Shown piece after piece: positions 21,506 through 32,740 of a stretch of 64,000 nt of DNA. How positions within the stretch are numbered: the stretch's first letter is position 1; each line of letters begins with the position of its first letter. The stretch comes from Oscarella lobularis (Eukaryota; Porifera; Homoscleromorpha; Homosclerophorida; Oscarellidae). The translations under genes were made by a program, and so were the position numbers. The notes under the pieces were generated by a model. That model saw only the letters and a program-made list of their open reading frames with translations, made no database searches and was not told where the DNA came from. Where the stretch lies: positions 558,001 to 622,000 of the forward strand of contig NC_089176.1 in the NCBI RefSeq assembly GCF_947507565.1, read 5' to 3'.

Positions 21506-22056
21506 AAAATACTTGTGTACAAATTCTAAGAAGTGCATTCTTGATAATTATAGTTTTTCCAGTAGCCAATACATGCAGCAAGCAAATCAGCAATAAAATA
21601 TGCTAGGAAGTGTGCGGTGTTTATCCGGGAACATTTTGCATGACGACTACTGTTCTTTTACATTGGAAACTCCCGTATACAGTAGGAAAACGGCTTCTCG
21701 CTAAAAAACCACGAAAAGAGGAGGAGCAGTACTCGTATGTCCCGTATAAAAATCGTGGCTCCTCCTCTTTTCTTAGCAAGGAGCCGTTTTCCCACTGTAT
21801 ACGGGAATTTTCAATGGCTGAAAAATAGCGCGTGATGAGACGTTGTTCATTTTGGACATTTGCGTTTGGCGGCGCTTCCGGCGGCGGCGTGTTGAGCGTC
21901 TTCGCTCCTCATCACGCGCTTGCGTTTGATAGCTGAAAAGAGGCTCAAATGAAGTGAATAGATACATACTGGAGTGCACACTCAGCATAACAAACAAAAA
22001 AACAAAAAGTTCAAGAACAAGTCAGTAAAAAAAAAGGAAAAAAACGGCTCTGTTGG
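21506..22056. other. Intergenic region containing a long hairpin
   Basis: No gene seen apart from the inverted repeat at 21661-21816. It separates the 3' ends of MSL3 and the convergent sulfatase. Confidence 0.4.
21661..21816. repeat. Imperfect inverted repeat with about 60-bp arms
   Basis: The left arm begins cattggaaactcccgtatac and the right arm is its near reverse complement, ending gtatacgggaattttcaatg. The arms continue through the gaggaggagc / gctcctcctc block around a loop of about 30 bp. It resembles a fold-back or MITE-type element. No target-site duplication was identified. Confidence 0.75.
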
Positions 22057-24396
22057 TTACTGTTCAAGCCAAGGTGTCCAAGCACCGCCGTGTTTGCTGG
22101 GATCAGAGCGAGGATCCCCACCACCGAAGGTGTATATAGGAGGAACTACCGTGCTGTTGTACTCCTGCAACTTCGCTAACAACGATTTCACCTAATCAGA
22201 AAATAGTAGTCACTATTTAGCGTGTCATCAAGAGGACCAGTTATACATGTATGTTGTTCCTCTAGTTATAATTAACGTACGAAGTGACTTTTTTGTATGT
22301 GACTGGGGGACCTTAGAGTCGTTCCTCACCACGTCCATATTTGCAGCTGCCACGTCGTTTTCTTCTCTCTCGTCTTTTACAACATCAAAAAGCTGAACGG
22401 TTGTATTCCACGCGGTGACCGTCGGTTTCATAGCAAACGGCATCGCGTGGAGACTCGCGTTCACAGGCATCGACCAAATGTCCGGTGGCCCAGGATCCCC
22501 GAGGCAAAGTTTCCAATTGCCTTGTCTAATAGCGGCGTGACCCTCTCCTCCCTGCACTCCAGGCCCGTTGACATTGTGAAGACGATCAATATTGATGAGA
22601 ACCTGAGTTAGAATAAAAAAATGAGCTACAGTACAGTAAGAAAGAGGCTCGCTGTCTACTTCGTTTCTCGCTGAAGACTGGTTTTGCGAAATCAAAGGCC
22701 ATTGGTTGAAACCGTCCAATGTTTTAGAACCACTCGGCGAGGGATCAAGTCTTTCAAAAAAAAGGTAATAGATCCGATTATTTAAACTTGACATTGCCAC
22801 TTACCCAAGCATGCTGAGAATGGTCGGAAACCAGTCAGTGGCATGCATCAATCCTTCGTTGTAATACCCAGACGTTGCGAGCATCTTTCCATGCACAAAA
22901 GACTAGAAGCAAAGGTGAGTAATCAGATAAAGCGATATATCTTTTGCGTACCGTTCCTCTAACTCCGCCCTCCCAAAGCGAGTGCTTTCCACCGCGCAGA
23001 GGATAGTTTTCCGTTCCCGTGTTGTCTCCACATATGTGACAGCGACTCGAGCCTCTGATAGGACCCCCATTATCCTAGAACAAAACGCTCAGGAAGCAAA
23101 AATTATTGCAAGTGTCTCTTACGGCAGTAAAAATGATTAACGTGTTGTCCATCATTCCTTTCTCCTTTAGAGCTGACGTCAAATTTCCAATTCCTTCATC
23201 CATGCATGCCAGCATTCCCTACACAGCGAAAACGACGTGAAATAATTTTTTTAGATGAGACATCGTCTTTATTACAGCAAACGTTCTTCGTTCGCTATCC
23301 TCGATTATATGATCGTATGGCGTAACGTAAGAGGGAGGAACTTCACGAGGAGCATGAACAGCTTGATAAGCCAAATACCTAAAACAAATATAAATTATAA
23401 TAGAAAAAAATTTCATTTCGCCAACATACATAAACATTGGAGTACTGGAATCGTGTTCCTTGACAATATTGACTGCCTCTTCTGAAAAAAGGGTAGTGGA
23501 GTATCCACCCTTTGCTTCAGTAGCAACCTAAATAATTAAATATTTTAAGTGACCAAATGACTATCACTTCTCAATGTACATGCGAGCAGCCGTTTCCACA
23601 ACGAGCCTCCTTGTCTCTTCGGAAATCGTATCCCTTTCCAGCCATGTGTTTAAAATAGTCTTCGCCGCCACCGTAGAAACCATAGAACGAGTCGAATCCT
23701 CGGAAAGTGGGCGTATGTTCCCACGTGTAAAAGCCGAGATGCCACTGAAAAGAGTTTCGGCTTTAGAAATTAAAAAAATGGTTATCCATTCCCTCACCTT
23801 TCCTATAGCGTGAGTCGAGTATCCGGCCTCTTTGAGTCGCTGAGGAAGCAACGTTTCACTCAAATTCAACCCTTCAGCCTAAGAAGGAGAAAGTTTCTCA
23901 TGTATATAATTTTTTCTAGGCGTACAATGCCTACCTTGCTTGAAGAGAGAACGTAGTGTTGCATGCCATATCGAATTGGATAGCGGCCAGTCAAGAAAGA
24001 AGCCCGACTGAAATAGCATTTAATTAACAAAAAACTACGATTACAATAGTCGCTTGCCTTGGAGAACACACAGGCTGAACGTAGTACTGTAATACACAAG
24101 GAATAGCAAATTTCACGTGATCGAGTGACTGTGAGTAGAGGAGGCTTTTACCTGGTTCAGAACTACTCCTTCTTTAGCCAACTGGTCGAGATTTGGAGTT
24201 TTGATGCGAGTTCCACGAAAACCGAGGTCGTGGTAGCCTAGATCGTCCGCTTCGAACGAGAAAACTCGCAATTGAAGCTGCGATGCTTATATTATAGGCG
24301 CATTTGCTTACCCACAATAAAGAGAATGTGCGGGTGTTCCGCAGCACTGGCTGCTGTAACGCCGAGAAGAAGGAATAAAGCGCTACCGAAAAGCAT
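22057..24396 (-). CDS. Arylsulfatase B/I/J-like enzyme, multi-exon
   Basis: A sulfatase of the ARSB branch, distinct from the four ARSA-like genes and full of introns. It starts at the ATG at 24396 ([18 protein letters not shown] signal peptide, HPHILFIV), then [42 protein letters not shown] (formylglycine motif split by an intron), [38 protein letters not shown] and [11 protein letters not shown]. Further exons give [32 protein letters not shown], and a C-terminus ([20 protein letters not shown]) typical of ARSB/ARSI/ARSJ. The intron within the active-site motif (24008-24057) uses a GC donor. Likely secreted or lysosomal; glycosaminoglycan sulfate is the usual ARSB substrate. Confidence 0.9.
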
Positions 24397-24432
24397 TTCG
24401 TCTTCTAGCGCGCGCTTCTGCAGACGGGCGTC
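24397..24432. promoter_or_regulatory. 36-bp bidirectional start region
   Basis: Only 36 bases separate the start codons of the minus-strand sulfatase (24396) and the plus-strand sialyltransferase (24433). Any promoter must overlap the transcribed leaders or the coding regions. Inferred from gene geometry alone. Confidence 0.5.
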
Positions 24433-25580
24433 ATGGTGGCAAACGCAAAACGGCGAGTTTTCCTAGTGCTCGCACTTCTACTTGTCGCTGCCGTCGTTCT
24501 ATGGCACCTTGCGATATCTGCTTCCCCGCGCACCGTTTCGAAACCGAGAATAACAACAAAACCAACTGCAGTTGAGCCCGAATCACGCGAGAAGTCGAAA
24601 ATCGACGATGCGACGCCTGCAACGCAAAAAGCATCAAATCCCACTACTCTCAACGGCTATACATCCGTACTCGACTCGTCTCGACCTCTCCAAATGAACT
24701 GCGTCACGTGCTCGCTCGTCTCGAGTTCCGGTCGCATTCTCGATCAATCTAAAGGCGACGAAATCGACGGGGCTGACTGCGTGATTCGCATGAACGCGGC
24801 TCCGGTGAAAGGCTACGAAATCGACGTCGGTCGTCGTACGACTCTGCGCGTTTTGTCGCAATTCAGCGTACCGTATGCGCTGAATCGCGCACAGAATCTA
24901 ATCGACGAGAAACTCGAATATTTCGCTGCGTGGGGTGCAGAGCAGCATTTGGGCGACAATACGCCAAAGGGAAAGGCGATGATCGAAACGGCAAAAAAGA
25001 TACCTGACATAGGATTCTATAGAGTGACTCCAAAGTACTATTGGTATCAGGACGAAATTTTTCAGAAAGCTACCGGAAAGCCACGGTACAACTCATAATA
25101 AATAAATAAATATAATAGATGTAGTTAATTATTAAAATTAATTAAATTAGGGAATTAAAGGAAGGCCATTCTATTTTAGTTTTTTAGGCAACAGTCGGGA
25201 ACTTGGCTGAGTACGGGTTGGTTCACGTTTGACGTCATCAAACTGGCATGCAAGCGGACAAAAGTCTATGGTAAAGTCTATGGTATGATACCAGAAGATT
25301 TTTGCCTGTAAGTCTTTTTTAGTAGGATAGTGTAATGAGTACTACAGTATGCTTCCCTTGCAGAGATCCCAATGCTCCAAAGGCGTTTTATCATTATTGG
25401 GAACGCAGTGCTGGCGACGAGTGTAGCTACTACAAAGGTATGGAGAATAGGCATTCTGGTGCTCATCGGTTTATGACTGAAAAAGCGATTTTTGCTCAAT
25501 GGGCTATAACACATAATATCACGTTTCATTCGCCTGAATGGGATCCGAGGAAGCATACAGAGGCTCATCATAACTTTTAG
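24433..25580 (+). CDS. ST6GALNAC-like sialyltransferase (GT29)
   Basis: A type II Golgi enzyme transferring sialic acid from CMP-sialic acid in alpha-2,6 linkage to GalNAc, by family resemblance. The first exon gives a short cytosolic tail and signal anchor (RRVFLVLALLLVAAVVLWHL), a stem, then the L-sialylmotif (CVTCSLVSSSGRILDQSKG, GADCVIRMNAAPVKGYE, DVGRRTT). The second exon (about 25188-25308) carries the S motif (STGWFTFDVIKLACKRTKVY); the last has the VS-region His and Glu (HRFMTEKAIF) and ends at 25580. A 12-bp perfect tandem duplication makes KVYGKVYG in the S-motif region. Head to head with the ARSB-like gene. Confidence 0.9.
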
Positions 25581-25842
25581 GAACTTTGTGTGTAAATTTT
25601 GCTGCCTCAAAAAATTTTTTGGTTGTAGTTACGTGTAATTAAGAAAACGTATTATTTAGAGATTTAGTGAAACCACATCTAAATAAACGAAATTGCGAAT
25701 TTTGGCCTCGCGTGTTGCTTAGTTAGGACGCTCAACAATAAAAGGAAGACGGAAAGCGCTCGCTTAGAAAAGAAACCGTAGATTAAATACCTACTGTACC
25801 TTCAAACTTTCAGCTGCTGGATGCCGCGCGCGTTAGAGCACG
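25581..25842. other. Spacer containing the left edge of the segmental duplication
   Basis: No gene seen. From about 25763 (ttagaaaagaaacc) the sequence matches 32634 onward, marking the start of duplication unit 1. Confidence 0.6.
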
Positions 25843-26837
25843 ATGGAAGTCTCTGCGAGGGTTGGAGCAGCAGCAAGCTTGAGGGTACAGTTAGCCCCTC
25901 AATATAGATGTAGTTTATAGGCTAGTACCTTGAAGGATCAAGTTGCTCTGGTTGCCGGCGGAGCTGGTGTCGTGGGAGCAGGTGCAGTGCGTAGTTTCTT
26001 GAAGCTGGGAGCTACAGTCATAGTACCTTCAAGATCGCAGCAAAAATTAGACGATCTCATCGCTACAGTTCCGGAAAGTAGGTCAAATTCTCCACGATCT
26101 AAACATATCGCTTTCTACTGTATCTTTATTTTCAGGTGATAGACCGAGACTACTTACTCTTGTAGCTTCAGCTGGATCTCCGGAAGGAGTGGAAAAGATC
26201 GTGAAATTTCTGGATGATAATGAGCTGAAAGTGAATCACGTCGTCAGTTCGTTGGGGACACTGTGGTTCAAAGGGCAGACGATTGGTCAACCTGTTTCCG
26301 AATGGGACAAAATGCGTAAGAGATAAAGCTAAGAGACCATACCTTGTGGTAGTTAAGTCCTTTCACCAATCCACTCCACTCTAAAGAATCTAGAGAAGCC
26401 GTTAGTTGCGCTCTTGATTTTACAGTAATTTTTAATGACAAACTGCTCTTTTAGTTGGAGATGGCGCTAGGTCGCACTTTGTTTTCACCACTCAAATTCT
26501 GCCAAAAATTGCCGACACCAAAAATGCGACGTTTACCTACGTGACGGGAAGGCTTGGTGAAGGCATGAGAATGCCGAATGTCGGATTGATGTGCATCGAC
26601 TATACATGCATCTATGGCTTGATTATGGTCGCCCAAGAAGAGATGAAGGAGAAGCCTATTCGCATCAACGAGTTTCGTCTCGGTCTCTACGTCACAAGAG
26701 AAAAACAGGAATTGGCCGACGAATGTGGCATGGTTTTGGCTGGATTGGCTACTACAAAAGGGTTGGCCGTCAAAGAGAAATTGGTGCGTATTGCCAAGGA
26801 GGAAGACCTCGCCACGTGGCATCAAAAACTGCACTAG
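25843..26837 (+). CDS. Short-chain dehydrogenase/reductase-like protein, intact copy
   Basis: Four exons (25843-25884, 25936-26077, 26136-26315, 26455-26837) join in frame into about 248 residues, the usual SDR length. The N-terminus (MEVSARVGAAAS) leads into a Rossmann nucleotide-binding motif (DQVALVAGGAGVVGAGAVRS) and a basic residue after strand 2 (VIVPSRS), suggesting NADP(H). The later part contains VTGRLGEGMRMPNVG and CIDYTCIYGLIMVAQEE, but a canonical YxxxK catalytic pair is not evident, so it may be an atypical or non-catalytic SDR. A second copy at 32741-33713 is broken. Substrate unknown. Confidence 0.8.
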
Positions 26838-27180
26838 TTTTGTATTATGCTTACCTAGCATGATTTGTGCATTCTCCTTTCTTTCTTTCTTTGAGCGCGT
26901 ACTGAATGTTCATATAGTCTGAAAAAGAGAATACCTGTGACCATCTAGAAGCGAAGAGATCTACTATCTGTATTCGTTCAATAATGGAAGACTGTTTGTT
27001 TGATTAAGGTAATATTTTTGACTTAGAAAGACTTTCTTATCAATACGGAAAAACGTTATGCTGACGTCAAAAAAGTGTGATTAATGAGCAAAGGCAAAAC
27101 AGAACAGCAAACCATTCAGTAATGTATGAATCGAGGCTACCCCTGAGCTGTAGTTTTTAGCATGTAGCACAGCAAGATTA
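26838..27180. other. Convergent 3' spacer
   Basis: Between the SDR stop and the receptor stop; presumed 3' UTRs. No gene seen. It is duplicated at 33714-34073. Confidence 0.5.
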
Positions 27181-30100
27181 TTACGAGAGCTGGTCGTACT
27201 CTCTTGCTGTGTTACTCCAGCTAATCGTTCCACCATGTGTGGCGTTGGATGTACTTCCGTCTAGAAGGCGTTGGCGCTTAGGCCGCCACCTCTTGACTTT
27301 CATTATTACCGCCACAACGAGAACGATTCCCACGATTGATCCTATGACGATGCCAGCGATCATTCCAGCACGAGAATCTCCGGTTTTTGACTGCTGCTGT
27401 CCACCACCACCGTCATTCTACTCATGTTAAAAATAAAAACCTGAGTTCAATCGCCTAAAATTTAGTACCTTAGCTATGAAAGAGTCTGAAACATTTTTAT
27501 TTGTTTTCGAGGAAGGTTTGTCGACCACTTCAGTGGAAAATTCAATTTTTTCACTTAGTCCATAACCTCCCGTGACAGTATCTTCTACTCTTATCCTAAA
27601 GTAAGAGCCACCAGCTTTAGATTTAGGCGGAGCAACAGGGTGCTGCCACGTAATAAGATTATCGCCGTAGACCAAGTCTAACAAATAAATAAATGAATTA
27701 ATGAATAAAACGAATTATAATTTATCTATACTATACCTTTAGTGTCTACAGTGTGCAAAAGAGTGTACGGTTCTTCTGACGCCACAACTTGAACACCCGA
27801 GTTCTTAGTATCTGATAGACCAGATACCCCAATAGCTGCTGGTTTCTTCGCGCTAAACGTCGGATCAGCGACAACACAAATCTTCGCAACTGAAAAATGA
27901 GAACAAATAGGGTGAAAATTAATTAATAAAGAACATTGACTGTATGTAGTTTACCCGTGACATTTTGACTCAAACCCGATGCTCCTGTGTACCCCTCGTC
28001 TTCGACGAACGCCGTGCAAACGTCGCCGGCTTGAATTGGCGTTGCCGACTCCCTGCCAACATTCCACGTGACTGTCGAGGAGAGAAAATTCTTGCGAGTG
28101 AAGCAATGTCGGCAGATTTCGCTTTTACCTTTGCCTTGCGTTTTAGGAACATTCCTAGCAATGACCCACTTCCCAGATGTGCACACCAAACCGACTCTGA
28201 CAAACTTTAGGTAGACTAAATTGTCTTCAGCCTAACACCCACCGTTTAAAAATCTATAGACTTTAAAAATACTATTTCTTACAGTGTAAGTGATAGTGTA
28301 ATCCTGATTCACGTAGACGGTTGACGACTTGGCGACGATGTTAACCGTAATAGCACCATCTGTACCAAGTAGAATATTTTCACCCAAAAATTTTAGAACT
28401 CTTTTTACTTACGTCTGAATCGAAATCTAGTGTCACTGCACGATGACAAATAGCTGGGCTTTCCTGATTGGGCTCGAAGGCGGAATAAGCCGCCAGATGT
28501 GCCTTTGATAACCTTAGGCAGGCTCCAAGTTGCATGCGGAAAGCCGGTGATGTTGTCTAAAGACATTAACGTAATTAGTCTCAATAGTTTAGCTACTTTA
28601 CAAAAAAATTTTCTGTACTCGTCAAATTATAAATGACATTTTCGCATTTTTCGTCCATCAGATAGTACTGAAGCGGAACTGGCTTGACGTAGTCCGGTTC
28701 TACTTTGACGAAGACGCTCGTGTTCGTTCCAAACGTCACAACATTGGGCGTCACAATGCATAGATCAGCGTCTAGACAACAAAGAAAACAAAACGTCATT
28801 TGGTACCATAAAAACGTAAATATCTAATTTACGAGTTATAGTAAAAACGTTGCTTTTTCCTTGAGCTCCCGTTTGCGGGTCGTTTAGAAAGAGATAATAT
28901 TCACCCGGGCTTGGATGATGTCCCTGTCCGACCCACCAGTTCAGTTGCTTGTCTTTAGCTAAGAAAACTATAGTGAGATATCAAGACAATGTCTTCTCAA
29001 AAACTCACCAACTACGTTCGGAAATAATCTTCCGTAGAACGTTCCATTCTTGTAATACAAGTCCACGTCCAACTAAAAGAAAAATTGATTACTGAAACAA
29101 ACTCTGGCAGCCAGAGCCGTAGTCTTACATTCAACAAGAGCGTCAACGATGAGTCGTAGTCCCAAGCCAGTGCAGCTTCCGTACCGTAGTAAACAATGGG
29201 CGGGTCAATAAGTTTTCCAGAGTCGTCAACCGGAATTGTGGCATCGATGACACCGCCTTAATTAAGTGAATCAATAACTAAATACTGTAGTGCAACGAAA
29301 CGCCGACTTACGAACGAACTCAACTTCGTCAGAGTATCCAACAAAAGGAGTGCATCCGGACATGGTCCAAGAGGCTCTGATTCGATACTTGACTCCAAAC
29401 GCAGCCCCCTTAGGCAACGTCTTCAAAGGAATGAGAACGTGACCGGAACTCGAAGTACTTTGCACTACGTAAAACGAGTCACGACGATTATTTATTGTTT
29501 TGAAAACGTACCGAGTGTTGTAACCACGCAGTCTTTTGAATCGATCAAGTCGAGTCGGACCGTTGTAGCAGGATTGTTTGCTGGACTTTTGCTAACCGTC
29601 ACGGAAACCGTTGATCCAACAAGAAAAGTTGAAGTAGTAGAAATGCCAAAAGATGCCCCTAAATGCCGATTCATTAAAAATTGTTAGTTCATTGACGGCG
29701 GACTTACGTGTAACTGTAAGTTGCGCCGAATCCAACGCCTCTCCAACGAAATTGTCAGCCGAGCACGTGTACATTCCCTGATCGGTGACGTTGGCGTGGG
29801 GAATTCTGAGCGTAGACTCTCTTCTATCTGCACTGTAAGTGAAATTCTTTCGCGATCCTGTATCGACGTCTTTGCCGTCGTGAGTCCAACTGATTGTCGG
29901 ACTTGGCCAGCCCGTCACAGTGCACAAAAACGAAGCGGGACACCCCGCCCAAACACTCTCATTGCGAGGCTCCACCGACGCAGTAGGAGGTACTATAAAA
30001 AAAAGAAACTCTTCATAAACGTTTCAGGATAAATGAATTTCTCTCACCGCATCCCTGATATCCAGTCAGGTCTATCTTCGAAAATCCCTTGCAACGACAC

Positions 30101-31522
30101 TGCATCGCATACTTCACGTAATAAACACAGGCACGTTTCGCCTTGCTGTCGTCGTCCGGCTCCATGCAAACGTCTATGTAACACTCGCGACTCACAGGCG
30201 TGGGATCGACGTAGAAGACGCTGGACGAATCCGCATTGCACTGGTACATCGCGCCGCGTCGAAAAACGTCGCAGTAGAGAGACGTATCGTGGTAGGGCGT
30301 CTTGCACGCCGTCGGCGTCGACGGCCCCGCGCACGTCGCCGAGTGACTCGGAAGTTGATAGGACTCGGTGAACCTCTGCACGGTCTGATCATTTAAGGGA
30401 TTACTTATCCACGGCAATGTCGTCCCGTCGATGAGAGTGAAATCGTCGCTCTTGTCGCCGTCCCATTTTCCGCACAGTCCCAGAATCTGATTCTTGACGG
30501 AGCTTCCCACTAGAACTTGGATGTTGTACTGCCCTGTCCAGCGTACGGCAAAACTGCCGTGATTGTAGTCACAATGGCATGTCGTCGTCAAAACGTGACC
30601 GTCGCTCTGAACGATCACGCGCGCGTCTTCGATCAACTCGGGCAGATTACCGGTCACGTCGTTGCCGTTAATCGTGACCCCGCCGTGCAACGCGTCCATT
30701 CTAATAACCGTCGGCGTCACCGCGCCATTCGTATCGTTTGCCGCCTTGACGCCAGCCGCCGACGTGGGACACGGAAAAACGTTGATGATCGCCCCCGAAA
30801 CGCACGACCTGTCGCCGGCGCACTTCACCGTTTCAATTTGTATATTGAATCGCGGATATTTCAGACTGCGCACGTTGTCGTAGACGGCGTAGTAAACGCA
30901 GGCGCCGTAAAACGAGTAGAGCGAGCCGTCGAACGTCGTCGCGTGGGGATCTCCCGTCATCGTGCACGTTCCGTACGACGGCTGAGGCGGCGTCGACGGC
31001 GCCGACGTATTCACGACCAATAGAGTCTGAAACGAGGACGTGTATGATGGGAGAAGATCTTGACGATTCATCATTGTTAGAGCGTCGGCGTAGCCTACGA
31101 GACAACAATATCGCATTATTTATTATTTATTATATTTTAATTGCCTTCGAATGGGCAGTGACGTTCATTGCATTTTGTCGTCGTCAGTCGCGTGTCCGGT
31201 CCCGCGCACTTTCGGCCGCCCGAACTCGGTGCCGGATTCGTGCAGTTTCGTTTTTCGAGGATAACGCCGCCGGTTCCGCATGATTTCGAGCAGTAGGACG
31301 TCGCTTTCCACGCACTCCAACCGTCGTTGACAGGCGCTGAAGAAAAAAAAGATAGATGCAACGTTAGAACAGGAAAATGTTTCGACATCATGAAGCAAGC
31401 AAGGAACGCGAGAGCATTTCGCCTTTTCTACATCGTATTGCTTTCGTACCTCGTTTGGATCTTTTGTGGCTTGGAGAGGCTGCAGCGAAGGCGCACAGGC
31501 TGAGCAAAAGCAGGAACCGCAT
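27181..31522 (-). CDS. TSP1-VWD-Ig single-pass receptor-like protein, copy 1
   Basis: A multi-exon type I membrane protein. It starts at the ATG at 31522 (MRFLLLLSLCAFAAA, then KRSKR), followed by a thrombospondin type 1 repeat (GWSAWKATSYCSKSCGTGG). Via a GC-AG intron (31095-31144) this joins a large exon with a VWD domain (YGTCTMTGDPHATTFDGSLY, QILGLCGKWDGDKSDDF) and a C8-like Cys-rich end. Next come an Ig domain (FLCTVTGWPSPTISWTHDGK, DQGMYTCSADN) and several beta-sandwich-like exons I cannot name (LNWWVGQGHHPSPGEYYLFL). The C-terminus has TM (IAGIVIGSIVGIVLVVAVIM), a basic stop-transfer and a tail ending EYDQLS, which contains a YxxPhi-type sorting motif. Likely cell-surface adhesion or recognition; ligand unknown. 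Confidence 0.82.
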
Positions 31523-31993
31523 CTTTCAGTCTGTTCTGTCAATGACCGATTGGTTTCTGTGCAAGGAGAGTTTATATAGGTGCGATTCACATGATCTAAG
31601 CACCTGTAGATTGGCCAATGAGAGAGTGGGGATTCGTAGGGGGAAAAACCCCCTCCCCAAAAGACATAATCGGTCAGGTGCCTTGCTCGTGAGGCACATG
31701 ACAATGATGCAAGACCAATTCTGGGGACTGCTCTTAGGCTTTATGGCACTAGGAGAATTTTATCCGTCTTGCAGCTTAGACTCGAAACCCCACTGATTGG
31801 TGACGAATTTGCTGCTTCTCTGTCTTGTTTCGCTGCTGTTTCCTTGTTTACTCCCACGAAAAGGTCGTCAACTCGTGAGCTGACGTAATCTCGTAGGCGT
31901 GCACTTTCGATATGGCCTACGCTATGAACTGAGGTCCGTAGATCGTTTTCTTGACAGTGAAAGCTAGTCTCGCGTGGCCGTGGCCAGATCTCT

Positions 31994-32023
31994 CTCCAGT
32001 GGTGGTTAATATCACCACTGGAG
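31994..32023. repeat. Perfect hairpin 1 (11-bp stem)
   Basis: ctccagtggtg pairs with caccactggag around an 8-base loop. Confidence 0.9.
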
Positions 32024-32037
32024 TTAATTCCCCGAAC

Positions 32038-32076
32038 ACCAGGGCGCGCGGGGGCTTCGCCCGCGCGCGCCCTGGT
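32038..32076. repeat. GC-rich hairpin 2
   Basis: accagggcgcgcggg pairs with cccgcgcgcgccctggt around a short gcttcg-type loop. It is almost entirely G and C, far above its surroundings. Confidence 0.9.
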
Positions 32077-32093
32077 GGGACGGGCTCTCAAAC

Positions 32094-32128
32094 CACGGAT
32101 TCTAGAGAGAATCTCTCTAGAATCCGTG
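32094..32128. repeat. Perfect hairpin 3 (about 16-bp stem)
   Basis: cacggattctagagaga pairs with tctctctagaatccgtg with almost no loop. Confidence 0.9.
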
Positions 32129-32164
32129 CTCAAACGTGATCGGGCAAAATCTCAAAGTGTGTCT

Positions 32165-32165
32165 T

Positions 32166-32223
<58 letters not shown>
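32165..32223. repeat. (TGTC)n microsatellite
   Basis: About 14 uninterrupted tetranucleotide copies. Confidence 0.95.
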
Positions 32224-32321
32224 GGTATACCCTGACGTCACAATCGCACTTAGGCTAACAACGGGCCATCATTATCTAGTTAAATCATTATCTAGTATCC
32301 CTGGTTGAATGCCCAAATTAG

Positions 32322-32597
32322 ACTATTTGCGTCTATCCGGAGCATATCAAGGTCACGTTGAACTCTACTACAGAGGATCATGGGGTGGCATTTGCTGCAG
32401 TTCTTGGAACAAAATAGCTGCCAATGTAGTGTGCAAAACGCTGGGATTTCCCCGAGCATTGGATACAATAAACGCTCAGCAATTCGACCCAGTGGCTGTA
32501 CTTTGTAAAGTCGCTGACGCAAGCATTTCCTCCTGCTCAGATGACGGCTGGAGAAATGGTTTGTGCGACCCTAGCAGCGTTGCTGGTGTAGTGTGTG
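32322..32597 (+). pseudogene. Orphan SRCR exon (duplicate of exon near 40672)
   Basis: One SRCR-domain exon (YLRLSGAYQGHVELYYRGSW .. DPSSVAGVVCG) that is nearly identical to the third SRCR exon of the receptor kinase downstream. It has net in-frame deletions after INAQ. It keeps a 3' splice site (aaattag) and a donor (gtgagt), but no signal-peptide exon precedes it and the next downstream sequence is the broken SDR copy. It marks the right end of duplication unit 1 and is probably non-functional unless spliced into another transcript. Confidence 0.8.
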
Positions 32598-32740
32598 GTG
32601 AGTTCAAGCCGCTCACTCTTCAAAAACACTCCGTTAGAAAAGAAACCGTAGACTAAATACCTACTGTACCTTTCCAAACTTTCAGCATAGATGTAATAGA
32701 AGTGCTTTCAGCTGCTGGATGCCGCGCGCGTTAGAGCACG

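Larger units (their letters stand above)
31523..32321. other. Non-coding stretch with clustered hairpins and a TGTC repeat
   Basis: No gene seen. It contains the receptor upstream region, three hairpins (31994-32128), and a (TGTC)n microsatellite at about 32165-32223. Confidence 0.5.

Noticed and set aside
26451-26861. Minus-strand frame opposite the last SDR exon (and its twin at 33327-33785)
   Set aside because: It is an antisense shadow of the conserved SDR exon, duplicated along with it.
32075-32308. Plus-strand frame of about 77 codons
   Set aside because: It is produced by the TGTC microsatellite (repeating Cys-Leu-Ser-Val) and hairpin sequence, with no family features.
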